A model generated the notes under the pieces. The model had not been told where the DNA came from. It was given only the letters and a program-made list of their open reading frames with translations, and ran no database searches. A stretch of DNA of 64,000 nucleotides from Gordonia paraffinivorans NBRC 108238 (GTDB lineage: Bacteria; Actinomycetota; Actinomycetes; Mycobacteriales; Mycobacteriaceae): positions 42,807-106,806 of the forward strand of contig NZ_BAOQ01000025.1 of NCBI RefSeq assembly GCF_000344155.1, in the 5' to 3' direction. Positions 8,665-17,471 of this stretch are shown in pieces. Every line of letters starts with the position of its first letter. The stretch's first letter is position 1. The position numbers and the translations under genes are program-made.

Positions 8665-9255
8665 GCCGGTGCCGGTGAGGTGGACCATCCGATGGTGGGT
8701 CGCCATGCGGCTTGGGGTTGGTGGCTCGTGATCCCCGCTGGGGGCGAACTCTGCGGCGTCCATTCTCGAACCGCAACGTAGGGCGGTGGACCATGTATGA
8801 GGGCCAGGCGGTCGAGCACGTCAACCACGCCGTCGGGTTGCGGACGCGGTCGACGTGGATCGCCCGCGGTTTGCAAGGTGAGCTCGTCCTGTGGCGCCGA
8901 GGAGCTCGCAGGACTTCCTAGAGTCAATCGGCTTGCTGAGACCTCCGGATACCGGCACACCTCAGCCAACACCCGCTCGGTCCCGAGGGGCTTCTTGCCC
9001 TCCGTCCGGCACGCGGATGATCTGATCCGGCGGGTGCCGTCGATGCTTGGCCAACCGCCATGTCGTCGTCGATTCCTGCCCGAACACTCGGGCAACAGCG
9101 TCGCACAACAACTCGACCACTGCAGATAATCCACCTCACCGGAGGTGTGCATCGTTTCCCGCACGGCATCCACATAACCGGCCACTGTGTCACGATCGGA
9201 CAACCGAACACCCTCTACGCCACATACTTTCGTATGGACAAGGAGGTGATTCGGG
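8665..9255. other. Gene-poor stretch, probably decayed DNA
   Basis: I find no convincing coding frame in these 591 bases on either strand. Several short open frames lack recognisable motifs and have mixed codon use. The right end holds the AAGGAGGTGATT ribosome-binding site for the next gene. Just before it is an inverted pair CATAC/GTATG around 9222-9236. A TGTC-GACA pair near 9187 has only 15-bp spacing and was not counted as an operator. Confidence 0.5.
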
Positions 9256-10107
9256 ATGTCACAGGACGCGAGCAGTAGAATCGTAGAGACAGCCGGACAG
9301 CAAGTCGGACGGGCCGGTGACGGTGAGATCTCGTACAGTGTGACCGACGCGGTCGCCCTCATCACGTTGGATCGCCCGTCGGCTCACAACGCCTTGACCG
9401 TGTCCATGCTGCAGCAGCTGGCGGCTGCTTTCGACGACGCTCGTCGCAACGACCACGTACGTGCCATCGTCATCACGGGTGCGGGTGACCGCGCCTTCAG
9501 CGCGGGCGGCGATCTCGGAGAACTGATTCCGCGCCTCTCAGCTGGTGAGCTGGAGATCTTGATCCCCGACCCCGCGAAAAGGTTCTTTTCGGATGTGTTC
9601 ATCCCGGTGATCGCGGCGGTGAACGGCCTCTGCCTTGCGGGGGGACTTGAGATGTTGCTCGGAACCGATATCCGTATCGCCTCGGAGCGCGCGATTTTCG
9701 GACTTCCTGAGGTTCGGTGGGGACTCATTCCCGGCGGCGGAACGCATATCCGCCTCCCGCAACAGGTTCCCTGGGCTATCGCGATGCAGTTGCTTCTCAC
9801 CGGGGATCATATCGATGCGACTCAGGCGTTGCGTGCCGGTCTGATCAACGAGGTCGTCCCGCCCGAATCGGTCTTGGAGCGCGCCCTCGATGTCGCCCGC
9901 GGAGTGACCCGAAACGCTCCTCTGGCAGTTCGCACCGCCAAGGAGATCGCGGTGCGCGCGCTTGGCAACGAGCCCCGCTTTGCCTTGGAGAATTCGCTCA
10001 ACGAACGCGTACTACGCAGCGCGGACGCAGTCGAAGGGCCGCGCGCCTTCATCGAAAAGCGCACACCCAGTTATGCCTGGGAAGAGACAGAAAGGTCAAT
10101 CCCATGA
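9256..10107 (+). CDS. Enoyl-CoA hydratase/isomerase (crotonase family)
   Basis: This 283-residue protein has the crotonase fold. FSAGGDLGEL (81-90) and GLCLAGGLEM (124-133) supply the oxyanion hole, and Glu132 and Glu152 (in LPEVRWGLIPGGG) match the two catalytic glutamates of true hydratases. About 25 extra N-terminal residues precede the fold. The start has an AAGGAGGTGATT site. It overlaps the next acyl-CoA dehydrogenase by ATGA, and two flavin-related genes follow. The run 9256-12920 therefore looks like one operon. Confidence 0.85.
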   Translation: MSQDASSRIVETAGQQVGRAGDGEISYSVTDAVALITLDRPSAHNALTVSMLQQLAAAFDDARRNDHVRAIVITGAGDRAFSAGGDLGELIPRLSAGELEILIPDPAKRFFSDVFIPVIAAVNGLCLAGGLEMLLGTDIRIASERAIFGLPEVRWGLIPGGGTHIRLPQQVPWAIAMQLLLTGDHIDATQALRAGLINEVVPPESVLERALDVARGVTRNAPLAVRTAKEIAVRALGNEPRFALENSLNERVLRSADAVEGPRAFIEKRTPSYAWEETERSIP

Positions 10108-11285
10108 CAGTGGCCCCGGTGCCGAACCTGAACCCGGACAGCCGGGAACTTGTGGCTTCGATCTTCGAAGCCGTGGAGGGAATCTCGGCCGCCTTTCCGC
10201 GATCCCTGTTCTTGCAGCGTGCGCGTGATGGAGGGCATGCCCGGGAACTCTGGGATGCACTCGTCGCGGCGGATCTTCTCGCCATCGGAGTGCCGGAGAG
10301 CCTGGGAGGTGCGGGAGGTGGGCTCACTGGAACCACTGCCGTGATGGAGGCGCTGGCACGCAAAGGTATCCCGCCGCTCCAGTACAGTCTCACGACCTTC
10401 TGCCGCGAGGCGATCCTGCGGCACGGATCGGAACAGCAGATCAAAGACCACGTCGTCACCAGCGTCACGGGCCGGCGCAAGATCTGCCTCGGGGTCACCG
10501 AGCCGGAGGCCGGCACGAATTCCTTCGCCGCGCGCACCTACGCGCGCAAGACGGCGGATGGCAGCTACCGGATCACCGGCCAGAAGGTCTTCATATCCGG
10601 CGCCGACGAGTCAGACCACATTCTGCTCTTGGCCAGGACCGCACCCCCGGGTGAACCCCTCAGCCGTAGAAGCGGTTTCGGGCTCTTCATTGTGGATCTG
10701 TCGCTGCCGGGTATCGAGCTCCGCCAGCTCGACATCGAGTGGTACGCCCCGGAGAACCAGTTCGAGGTGTTCTTCGACGACGTCGAGGTGCCTCAGGATG
10801 CGCTGATCGGAACAGAGGGGCTCGGATTCGATCACATCCTCTCCTGTCTGAACCAGGAACGAGTGACGGTAGCAGCCTGGGCTCTCGGCTTGGGGGAGTA
10901 CGCGCTGCAGAAGGCGGTTGAGTACGCCAAGGTACGTGCACCATTCGGAACTCCGATCGGTACGCATCAAGCGGTTGCTCATCCGCTGGCGCTCGCCCGT
11001 GCTGAGATGGAGGCTGCGAGACAGGTCATGTACTCCGCTGCGGCGAGTTACGACAGTGGAGTCGATGCGGGTGACCAGGCGAATATGGCCAAGCTGCTCG
11101 GCAGCCGTGCGGCGCTCGCCGCCGTTGACAGCGCGATCCAGACTCATGGGGGTTCCGCATTCGTGTACGAGAGTGACGTGGTCACGATCTGGCCCATGGT
11201 GCGCATACTCCAGATCGCGCCTCTCAACAACGAATCGATCTTGAACTACATCAGCGAACGCGTCCTCGGGCTACCGCGAAGCTGA
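10104..11285 (+). CDS. Acyl-CoA dehydrogenase
   Basis: This 393-residue flavoprotein of the acyl-CoA dehydrogenase family has GVPESLGGAGGG in the N-terminal domain, LGVTEPEAGTNSFAARTYA and ITGQKVFISGADESD in the beta domain, and AKVRAPFGTPIGTHQAVAHPLA plus QTHGGSAFVYES in the C-terminal domain. As in the enzyme at 2651, the YEGT stretch is replaced (APLNNES). It is coupled to the enoyl-CoA hydratase by a four-base overlap. The start at 10104 follows from that overlap and from the family N-terminus. Confidence 0.85.
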   Translation: MTVAPVPNLNPDSRELVASIFEAVEGISAAFPRSLFLQRARDGGHARELWDALVAADLLAIGVPESLGGAGGGLTGTTAVMEALARKGIPPLQYSLTTFCREAILRHGSEQQIKDHVVTSVTGRRKICLGVTEPEAGTNSFAARTYARKTADGSYRITGQKVFISGADESDHILLLARTAPPGEPLSRRSGFGLFIVDLSLPGIELRQLDIEWYAPENQFEVFFDDVEVPQDALIGTEGLGFDHILSCLNQERVTVAAWALGLGEYALQKAVEYAKVRAPFGTPIGTHQAVAHPLALARAEMEAARQVMYSAAASYDSGVDAGDQANMAKLLGSRAALAAVDSAIQTHGGSAFVYESDVVTIWPMVRILQIAPLNNESILNYISERVLGLPRS

Positions 11286-11295
11286 GATCGGAGTG

Positions 11296-11817
11296 ATGAC
11301 GGTGATCGACGTAGACCTGATTCCGGAGCGCGCGACCGTCCTGCGTCGTGCGTTCGGGTGTTTCCCGACGGGGGTCGCGGCGGTGTGTTCGGAGGCAGAA
11401 TCGGGCCCCGTGGGCATGGCGGTGAGTTCGTTCACCTCGGTGTCGCTCGAACCTCCTCTGCTCTCTGTTTGCATGCAGAACACATCGACGACGTGGCCGA
11501 TCCTTCGTCGCCAGCCCCGGTTGGGTCTCAGCGTGCTGGCCGAGGATCAGGCCGGGGCGGGAAGGAAGCTATCTCTCAAGAGTGGAGATCGCTTTGCCGG
11601 CACCGCCTGGCAGGCCACTGACGACGGCGCCCTGTTCGTGCTTGGGTCTGCAGCTTGGTTCGACTGCTCGATACATGCTGAGATCGAAGCGGGTGACCAC
11701 ACTCTGGTACTGCTACGAATCCACAGCGTGCAGACGGAAACGGGGATGTCTCCATTGGTGTTCCACGGGAGTCGGTTCCGCCGGTTGCACGATATGGAGT
11801 TGGTGGAGGAGCCATGA
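11296..11817 (+). CDS. Flavin reductase domain protein
   Basis: This protein of about 173 residues has the split-barrel flavin reductase (FMN-binding) fold. RRAFGCFPTGVAAVCS near the start and GMAVSSFTSVSLEPPLLSVCMQ bind flavin, and LSVLAEDQ follows. Such proteins deliver FMNH2 to two-component monooxygenases. The obvious partner in the island is the luciferase-like protein at 19657-20724. The neighbouring gene is a RibBA-like pseudoenzyme, which strengthens a flavin link. The start could be GTG 11293 or ATG 11296; GGAG lies very close to both. Confidence 0.8.
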   Translation: MTVIDVDLIPERATVLRRAFGCFPTGVAAVCSEAESGPVGMAVSSFTSVSLEPPLLSVCMQNTSTTWPILRRQPRLGLSVLAEDQAGAGRKLSLKSGDRFAGTAWQATDDGALFVLGSAAWFDCSIHAEIEAGDHTLVLLRIHSVQTETGMSPLVFHGSRFRRLHDMELVEEP

Positions 11818-12920
11818 CACCTGATGGTGCCGGTTCGGGCGCGACGTACAGGGCGATGCGCGTCCGGCGAGCTGTCCGCGCACTGGCGTCGGGGTCGCCC
11901 GTGGTGGTCGTCGACGATCGTGACCCGAGCCGGGTGTACGGGAATCTGGTTCTCGCCGCTGGTTGTGCAAACTCGGCGAACTCGGCCTTCATGGTACGGC
12001 ACACGTCGGGATTCCTGTGCGTTGCGTTGCCGGGCGCAGAGTGTGATCGTCTCGATCTTCCGGTAATGCAAGGCGTTGATGAGTTCGGCAGTCCCGAGGT
12101 GCCGGCGTGTGTGACTGTTGACGCGGTGGAAGGCGTGACAACTGGCATCTCAGCCAGCGACCGAGCTCGCACCGCGTCGATGCTCGCCGACGCGGCAAGT
12201 CGGCCGGAGGACTTCACGAGACCAGGACATGTCGTACCTGTCCGAGTCGCGGACGCAGGACTGCTCCAACGGGACGGCATCGGTGAGGTGGCCACGCACT
12301 TGATCGCGGCCGCGGGGCATCGTCCGGCAGCGTTATTCGCAACGCTGGTGGGGGACGGTATCAGTGGTTCGGACCTACCCCACCGCGGAGAGTTGGAAGC
12401 CTTCGCTACCGCCCATCGGCTTCAGATCGTGACAGTCACCGACGTCCGTGACGACTTCTTCAGCACCGGCGCACTCGTCGAGCGGTGCAGCCTGGCGGAA
12501 CTGCCGCCGCATCAAGTCGTGGGATACCGGCGAATCGGTGCCTCGACAATGCATTTGGCCACAGTCGTCGGGTCGGCTGCGGGGGCGAAGGATGTGTATC
12601 TCTACGTGCACCGTGATCCCGCGGCCGACCCGGGTAGGTCAGGTGAAGCGCGGGTGCGGCTTGCTCGCGCGGAGGCAATGGTCGCTGCTGCGAGGAAGGG
12701 CGTCATCGTGCGGCTACTCGGCGATGACGCGATGGCCGGCCTGGTCTCGTCGGCGCTCGTCGGGGCGATCGTCGACGACCTCGGCGTCGAGTCGGTATGT
12801 CTGCTGCACAATGACATCGATGATCACCGAGCACTGCAATCGCGGGGCATCGAGGTCTGCAATCCCGGAGCAGCGTACGAGACTTCCACATGGTCGGAAC
12901 GACTCGAAGTCGGAGCCTGA
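11814..12920 (+). CDS. RibBA-like protein with degenerate active sites (probable pseudoenzyme)
   Basis: This 368-residue protein aligns along its length with bifunctional RibBA. The first half matches DHBP synthase (FMVRHTSGFLCVALP, VTVDAVEGVTTGISASDRART, RPGHVVPVR). The second half matches GTP cyclohydrolase II (KGVIVRLLGDD, VDDLGVESVCLLHND, SRGIEV). The key residues are gone. The acidic DEDRENEGD motif reads DRDPSRVYGN, the RxGHTEA histidine is Ile (RDGIGEV), and the zinc cysteines of GTP cyclohydrolase II are absent. It overlaps the flavin reductase by ATGA. It may bind flavin or a precursor, but I cannot name a reaction. Confidence 0.7.
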   Translation: MTPDGAGSGATYRAMRVRRAVRALASGSPVVVVDDRDPSRVYGNLVLAAGCANSANSAFMVRHTSGFLCVALPGAECDRLDLPVMQGVDEFGSPEVPACVTVDAVEGVTTGISASDRARTASMLADAASRPEDFTRPGHVVPVRVADAGLLQRDGIGEVATHLIAAAGHRPAALFATLVGDGISGSDLPHRGELEAFATAHRLQIVTVTDVRDDFFSTGALVERCSLAELPPHQVVGYRRIGASTMHLATVVGSAAGAKDVYLYVHRDPAADPGRSGEARVRLARAEAMVAAARKGVIVRLLGDDAMAGLVSSALVGAIVDDLGVESVCLLHNDIDDHRALQSRGIEVCNPGAAYETSTWSERLEVGA

Positions 12921-12937
12921 CAAAAAGTCGTCCTGTC

Positions 12938-12979
12938 GCGCGGCGTCCTCGTCCGAACATTCGGACGAGGACGCCGCGC
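12938..12979. terminator. Bidirectional hairpin terminator
   Basis: Nineteen perfect base pairs (12938-12956 with 12961-12979) close on a four-base loop, between the end of the rightward operon at 12920 and the end of the leftward monooxygenase gene at 13008. This is a classic convergent terminator position. Confidence 0.75.
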
Positions 12980-13007
12980 ATCGGCGGTGGAACGACGGAT
13001 CAGTCGT

Positions 13008-13340
13008 TCACAGTGCACCCAGTTTCGGGTCGCCAGCGGGGATTGGCTTCAGGACGGTGACATCGAGCGGCTCGGCAAGAAGATCGCCGACTGCAGCGGT
13101 GAGATCGGCGAAGGCCTTGCCGGATCCATGCATCTGCAACTCCTCCGCAGAGGCCCACTTCTCGATGATCACGATTCCCTCTCGGCCGCGGATGCTTTCG
13201 TGGGCCGCGTATAGCTCGCACCCACGGTCGTCCGCATGGGTGGCGGCAACAGCGTTGCGGACGGCGGCTTCAACCTCATCACGCTTACCTGGCCTCGGGA
13301 CGAAAACGGCAACGACCACAACTGGCTGGGTATCGGGCAT
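13008..13340 (-). CDS. ABM-domain (antibiotic biosynthesis monooxygenase-like) protein
   Basis: This 110-residue single-domain protein of the dimeric alpha/beta barrel family has VVVVAVFVPRPGKRDEVEAAV at the start and GCELYAAHESIRGREGIVIIEKWAS in the middle, typical of quinol monooxygenase YgiN-like ABM proteins. It might oxidise a quinol or act as a small cofactor-free oxygenase or decarboxylase. The start at 13340 gives the usual length and has a GAGG site. A half operator (TGTCCCAA, 13406-13413) lies upstream. Confidence 0.75.
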   Translation of the reverse strand: MPDTQPVVVVAVFVPRPGKRDEVEAAVRNAVAATHADDRGCELYAAHESIRGREGIVIIEKWASAEELQMHGSGKAFADLTAAVGDLLAEPLDVTVLKPIPAGDPKLGAL

Positions 13341-13815
13341 GTGGATCCTCACGGGAGAAGGGTGTATCGGACGGGTCGAGCATAGGGGCGCACGCCGAGG
13401 AGACGTGTCCCAAAACGCGCCAGGCACCCTGTCGGTTGGAGCAACAGTTCTCGGCCGTGAGCCTGTCAACGATTGCTGATCTGACGGTCAGACATGATGT
13501 TTCATCTCTCATAGTGGTGGATGTGATGGTCGTGTGGCCGCCTGCGGGAGCGTGGCGCGGTTCGTTGGCGGTCGGCACACGCTGAGAATCTGCGCGGGTG
13601 GCGTGGTTTGCCGGACTGCGGGGTGGTCGGCGACGGGGATCTGGCCGTAGTGGAAGCGCACCCGCTGAAGGTCGGCGGTGGCGCCGGCTCCCACCGAGTG
13701 CCCCCGACGTACCCGCGAGTGCTGCTGGCCCGACGTTGTGGGTATGGCGCGCGATCCCTGTGATCGGCACACTCTCACTGCTATGTAAACGGCGAATCTG
13801 CGCCTACTACGCACG

Positions 13816-13890
13816 TGAGGTCACCCTCCTGGCGAGACGGGGCAGGACTCACCCGTCGTCAGGGTCAGTTCCCGGCGTCGTCAACAGAGC
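13816..13890. repeat. Dispersed repeat copy 2 (IS-derived)
   Basis: It contains GCGAGACGGGGCAGGACT, CCGTCGTCAGGG and GGCGTCGTC in the same order as the copy at 5905-5990. The two differ by scattered substitutions and small indels, which suggests old divergence. Confidence 0.55.
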
Positions 13891-13907
13891 CGTCCCGATA
13901 TGCGACA
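13891..13907 (+). promoter_or_regulatory. 17-bp operator-like site (site B)
   Basis: CGTCCCGATATGCGACA matches the window consensus TGTCCNAANTTGSGACA at most positions and keeps the 17-bp spacing, though its own symmetry is weaker (4 of 8 pairs). It lies about 90 bases before the acyl-CoA ligase start. Confidence 0.4.
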
Positions 13908-13995
13908 ACTCCTGGGGGCCATCTGAATTTAGCCTGCAGAAGATAGTCGGCCGGCGTGCGCCGGTTCGGGGATGGATCCGAGGAAGGCTTTGCAA

Positions 13996-15516
13996 GTGAA
14001 CATAGCGAATGTCATCAGGCGGTCGGCGCGGCGCAACCCCGGCAAGGTGGCGATCCGCCATAACGACGCCGAATTGACCTATCAAGAGCTGATCGACAGG
14101 TCGTCGCGTTTCGCCTCATATCTCATTGAGCAGGGCGTTCGTCCGGGAGACCGAGTTGGCGTACTGATGCACAACCAACCGGAGTGGATCATCGCCATGC
14201 TGGGGATCTGGCAGGCCGGCGGAACCCTGGTGCCATACAACTACCTGTTCCACCCATCGGCGCTGCGGCACGCGACGCAAGATGCCGAGGTGCAGATGAT
14301 CGTCAGTCCCGCGACCGATGTCGAGCGCCTCGGCGAGGCCCTTCGCGGACTGGCGATTGCGGGCCGGATCATCTCGGTCGGCGAGCATCCCGATGCGTTG
14401 ACCACCTGGGAATCGGTGCTGAAATCGCCCTCGGCGGCAACCGTCGTCCCACGCTTCGACACCGACGACGCAGTCCTGATGTACACCAGTGGCTCAACCG
14501 GCCAACCGAAGGGCGTACGGCAATCGCACCGCGGTATCGCCGCAGTGTGCGAGGCAGAGTGCGACATCTGGTCCATCGACGAAGACGATGAAGCGCTGGT
14601 CTGCACCCCCTTGTTCCACGTCGGTGGTCTCCAGCTGATCACGCTGCCGCTGCTGTTTACGGGCGGCACGGTGACACTCAGACGCTGGAATGCCCGTGAA
14701 TGGCTCGCTGATGCAGCCCGGTACCAGCCGACGATCGTCGCCTTGGTTCCGGCCATGATGATCGACATCCTCAACGAATTGGGCGGTGAGACTTATCCAC
14801 TTCCGTCTGTTCGGGTATGCGCGATCGGCGGGTCGGCGTTGCCGTTGAGCCGGTTGAAGCAACTCACGGCGGCGACGGGGATCGTCGCCGCCAACATCTA
14901 CGGGCAGACCGAGCAGATGGGCCTCTCCATCACCGAGCCGCTGGACGAGGATCGGCGCGAAGGCAGCCTCGGAAAACCGTTGGAGCAGATCGTTGAGGTT
15001 CGGATCGTCTCCACCGATGCCGAGGATCTCGGCCGCGACGTGCGGATCGGGGAGACAGGAGAGTTGTGGGTTCGCGGCGACACCGTGACCCCTGGTTACT
15101 GGCGGCTCGACGAGCTCAACGACGCCAAGTTCGTCGACGGCTGGTTTCGGACCAGCGACCTCGTTCGAGCGGACCGGGACGGCTATCTCTACTACGTCGA
15201 CCGTGCTGACGACATGATCATCAGCGGGGGCGAGAACGTGTACCCGCAAATGGTGGAAGGCCACCTCGCCGCATGCCCGCTGATCGCCGAGGTTGCGGTG
15301 ATCGGAACTCCGCACGAACGCCTGTCGCAGCAGGTAACAGCCATCGTGGTGCCCACCAAACCCGGTGTCACAGCTGACGATATCGCAGCGTATTGCGAGT
15401 CGAACCCGAACTTGCGCGGTCTTCAGCGGCCTCGGCGCATCGAGATCGTCGACACGATTCCGAGGACGGCCACGAACAAGGTCGATCGACCACTGCTCAA
15501 GCGTTCGTTCCAGTAG
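13996..15516 (+). CDS. AMP-forming acyl-CoA ligase
   Basis: This 506-residue adenylate-forming enzyme has the phosphate-binding YTSGSTGQPKG, the IYGQTEQMG motif, WFRTSDL and the hinge YYVDRADDMIISGGENVYP. The C-terminal lysine that completes adenylation is in TATNKVDR. It should activate a carboxylic acid to its CoA thioester, feeding the beta-oxidation enzymes around it. GAGGAAGG spaced eight bases from GTG 13996 supports that start; an in-frame ATG at 13972 overlaps this site. The next genes, an SDR and a MaoC hydratase, run the same way. Confidence 0.85.
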   Translation: MNIANVIRRSARRNPGKVAIRHNDAELTYQELIDRSSRFASYLIEQGVRPGDRVGVLMHNQPEWIIAMLGIWQAGGTLVPYNYLFHPSALRHATQDAEVQMIVSPATDVERLGEALRGLAIAGRIISVGEHPDALTTWESVLKSPSAATVVPRFDTDDAVLMYTSGSTGQPKGVRQSHRGIAAVCEAECDIWSIDEDDEALVCTPLFHVGGLQLITLPLLFTGGTVTLRRWNAREWLADAARYQPTIVALVPAMMIDILNELGGETYPLPSVRVCAIGGSALPLSRLKQLTAATGIVAANIYGQTEQMGLSITEPLDEDRREGSLGKPLEQIVEVRIVSTDAEDLGRDVRIGETGELWVRGDTVTPGYWRLDELNDAKFVDGWFRTSDLVRADRDGYLYYVDRADDMIISGGENVYPQMVEGHLAACPLIAEVAVIGTPHERLSQQVTAIVVPTKPGVTADDIAAYCESNPNLRGLQRPRRIEIVDTIPRTATNKVDRPLLKRSFQ

Positions 15517-15615
15517 GGACGACCGACAACACTTCAAGACGGCGTCTGAGTGGGCGGCATAGGTGTCCCTGCCCTGCCGTCGTGTCCTGCACACAGAGTT
15601 AGGGAGGACGTCAGA

Positions 15616-16347
15616 ATGGACCTCGACCTGTCCGGGAAGGTCGCACTCGTCACCGGCGGTAGCTCGGGAATCGGCGCCGCCAGCGCGCGCATGCTCAAAC
15701 ATCTCGGCGCTCGAGTCGCATTGGCCGACATTCGCGAACCCGACGCCGCCGCATTGGGCGTTGGCGATTCTCTGACAGTGACCGTGGATGTCACACAACC
15801 AGCGCAGGTCGACAATATGGTCGACCAGGTCATCGATCGCTACGGAGCCCTAGACATAGCCGTCAACTGCGCTGGTGTCGGAATGCCGGTGAAGGCCCCC
15901 GTCGGGGAGACGGAGATCGCGGAATGGCGCCGACTGCTGTCGGTCAACCTCGACGGTAGCTTTCTGTGCATGAAGTCGGAGCTGGCGGTCATGCAGGCTG
16001 GTGCCAGCATCGTCAACGTTGCTTCGGTGACCGCCCTGGTGGGCGTCGAGGGGGCCAGTCCGTATTCGTCGGCCAAGCACGGGCTCATCGGTCTGACCAA
16101 GACTGCCGCGCTTGACTACGCGTCTGCCGGCATCCGGGTGAACGCCGTAGCCCCAGGGTTCATCGACACCCCTCTTCTACGCGATCCCGACGAGCAGACT
16201 CGACGCCGCCTCTCCGAGGCCCACCCTCTCGGACGGCTCGGGACGGCGGACGAGGTTGCGTCTGCTATCTGCTTCCTCGCAGCGCCGGCCGCCTCGTTCA
16301 TCACCGGCTCGGTGCTCGTCGTCGACGGCGGTTACGTCGCGCGTTAG
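15616..16347 (+). CDS. SDR family oxidoreductase
   Basis: This 243-residue short-chain dehydrogenase has TGGSSGIG near residue 13, NCAGVG, NVASVTA for the catalytic Ser, YSSAK for Tyr/Lys and GSVLVVDGGY at the C-terminus. The Asp after the second strand (ALADI) favours NAD. It is likely a 3-hydroxyacyl-CoA or cyclic alcohol dehydrogenase working with the ligase before it and the MaoC hydratase after it. AGGGAGG precedes the ATG at 15616. Confidence 0.85.
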   Translation: MDLDLSGKVALVTGGSSGIGAASARMLKHLGARVALADIREPDAAALGVGDSLTVTVDVTQPAQVDNMVDQVIDRYGALDIAVNCAGVGMPVKAPVGETEIAEWRRLLSVNLDGSFLCMKSELAVMQAGASIVNVASVTALVGVEGASPYSSAKHGLIGLTKTAALDYASAGIRVNAVAPGFIDTPLLRDPDEQTRRRLSEAHPLGRLGTADEVASAICFLAAPAASFITGSVLVVDGGYVAR

Positions 16348-16387
16348 GCACAGGCAAGTCCATCTGACAGAAGGGAAGACAGCCGCC

Positions 16388-16843
16388 ATGAGCACTATTG
16401 TCGAGTCGCCGGCGCACCTTGTCGATCTAGTGGGCAGGTCGCTGGGTGAGACACGATGGCGTGAGGTCACTCAGGTCCAGGTCAATACTTTCGGCGCGGT
16501 TACCGGTGACGAGCAATGGATACACGTTGACGTCGAACGAGCGAACGCAGGTCCGTTCGGGCGTCCCATCGCGCACGGCTATCTGACCCTGTCCTTTGTC
16601 GGGCCGTTGTTCGCCGAGCTCCTCGAGGTCCACGGTGCCCAGATGGTGGTCAACTACGGCCTCGACCGTGTCCGATTTCCAGCCGCGGTAGGGGTAGGAG
16701 CGCGGATCCGGCTGTCTGCGAGCGTGGCCGAGGTTACCGAGGTCGAGGGTGGCGTTCAGTTGGTCGGCGACGCCGTCGTCGAGATCGAGGGTTCGGCCAA
16801 ACCCGCGTGTGTGGCGCGTCCGGTCTACCGCTATTACTACTGA
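16388..16843 (+). CDS. MaoC family (R)-specific enoyl-CoA hydratase
   Basis: This 151-residue single hotdog protein contains FGAVTGDEQWIHVD, the MaoC hydratase-2 motif with catalytic Asp and His, then GPFGRPIAHGYLTLS, which forms the substrate tunnel. It follows the SDR by 40 bases with its own ribosome-binding region. Unlike the pair at 44-1006 it is complete as one chain and likely a homodimer. It would hydrate a short or branched enoyl-CoA in the same pathway. Confidence 0.85.
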   Translation: MSTIVESPAHLVDLVGRSLGETRWREVTQVQVNTFGAVTGDEQWIHVDVERANAGPFGRPIAHGYLTLSFVGPLFAELLEVHGAQMVVNYGLDRVRFPAAVGVGARIRLSASVAEVTEVEGGVQLVGDAVVEIEGSAKPACVARPVYRYYY

Positions 16844-16924
16844 TCGGGCCTCTGGGCCTGAGACTTCGTTGGTGGCTGACACCTTGACCTGCCTCACCTG
16901 TTGGGTTCGAGTCATGGTGGCCAA

Positions 16925-17045
16925 CTGTCGCTGGTGAGGGCGGCGTTGCCGAAGAATGATTCGTACTCGATCGGGGCGGTGACTCGGCGTTGAAGTGGCG
17001 GCGTAGGCGGTTGTGGAAGACCTCGAGGTAGTCGCCGGTCGACCA
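16925..17045 (-). pseudogene. IS3-family transposase (OrfB) C-terminal remnant
   Basis: Leftward reading gives DYLEVFHNRLRRHFNA and, in a different frame, APIEYESFFGNAALT. Together these are the C-terminal end of IS3-type integrases (FYNRxRRHSxLGYxSPxEYE). A frameshift separates the two parts, and the DDE core is missing. Confidence 0.7.
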
Positions 17046-17125
17046 AGACGCCCCAATCACTTCTGTGGATCGCATACTTCTCCGAAACCCCATGAGGTGA
17101 GCAGGGTTTGGTGATCGGCACGAAC

Positions 17126-17154
17126 GATGCCGCCGGGCGCAGCCCGGCGGCATC
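17126..17154. terminator. Perfect 13-bp hairpin
   Basis: GATGCCGCCGGGC and its exact reverse complement flank a three-base loop (GCA). It sits in IS debris between the MaoC gene and the truncated transposase. It may act as a terminator or be part of an element end. Confidence 0.45.
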
Positions 17155-17471
17155 ATATGGTTATGTCCAACGCATCGACCACCGGTGTGACATCGGCCTT
17201 CGAGTCGGTCGACCAGCCTGCGATTCGCACGACTGAAACGCATCGAGCACTGTGCAGCAGTACGGACAGGGACTGCTGGACGGATGCGTGATAGTCGACT
17301 TGTCATGCCGCGGCATCGGCGGTGTGGATCGGGTAAGTCCCCTGTGGTGGTGGGGTTTCGGGGCTGAGGTGAGCCGCTGCTGAGCGTGTCGGTGACCTTG
17401 TTGAGGTGGGCCATCGCGTAGTGGTCGATGAGTTACCTCTCACAGTGACTCACAGAAGGACACACCACACG

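Larger units (their letters stand above)
13341..13995. other. Intergenic stretch with decayed IS21-like DNA
   Basis: No intact gene is visible. Reading leftwards around 13620-13700 gives ADLQRVRFHYGQIPVADHP, which resembles the C-terminal domain of IstA transposases. The segment 13816-13890 repeats that at 5905-5990. A half operator lies at 13406 and a fuller operator at 13891. I read it as a second eroded IS21 copy followed by the promoter of the ligase gene. Confidence 0.5.
16844..17471. other. Intergenic region with IS debris and a hairpin
   Basis: This 628-base stretch has no intact gene. It holds the IS3 remnant at 16925-17045, the perfect hairpin at 17126-17154 and unassigned DNA up to the IS256-type transposase. 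The transposase start has no clean inverted repeat that I could confirm. Confidence 0.5.

Noticed and set aside
9186..9204. TGTC-GACA pair near 9187 as a further operator
   Set aside because: The spacing gives 15 bp in place of 17, and the inner positions do not match the motif.
8665..9255. A hidden gene or small RNA in the gap before the enoyl-CoA hydratase
   Set aside because: No frame has a ribosome-binding site plus recognisable motif, and no stable structured RNA pattern was visible by eye.
13406..13422. TGTCCCAAAACGCGCCA as an operator for the ABM-domain gene
   Set aside because: The left half is perfect, but the right half fails at several key positions. I left it as a possible half-site only.
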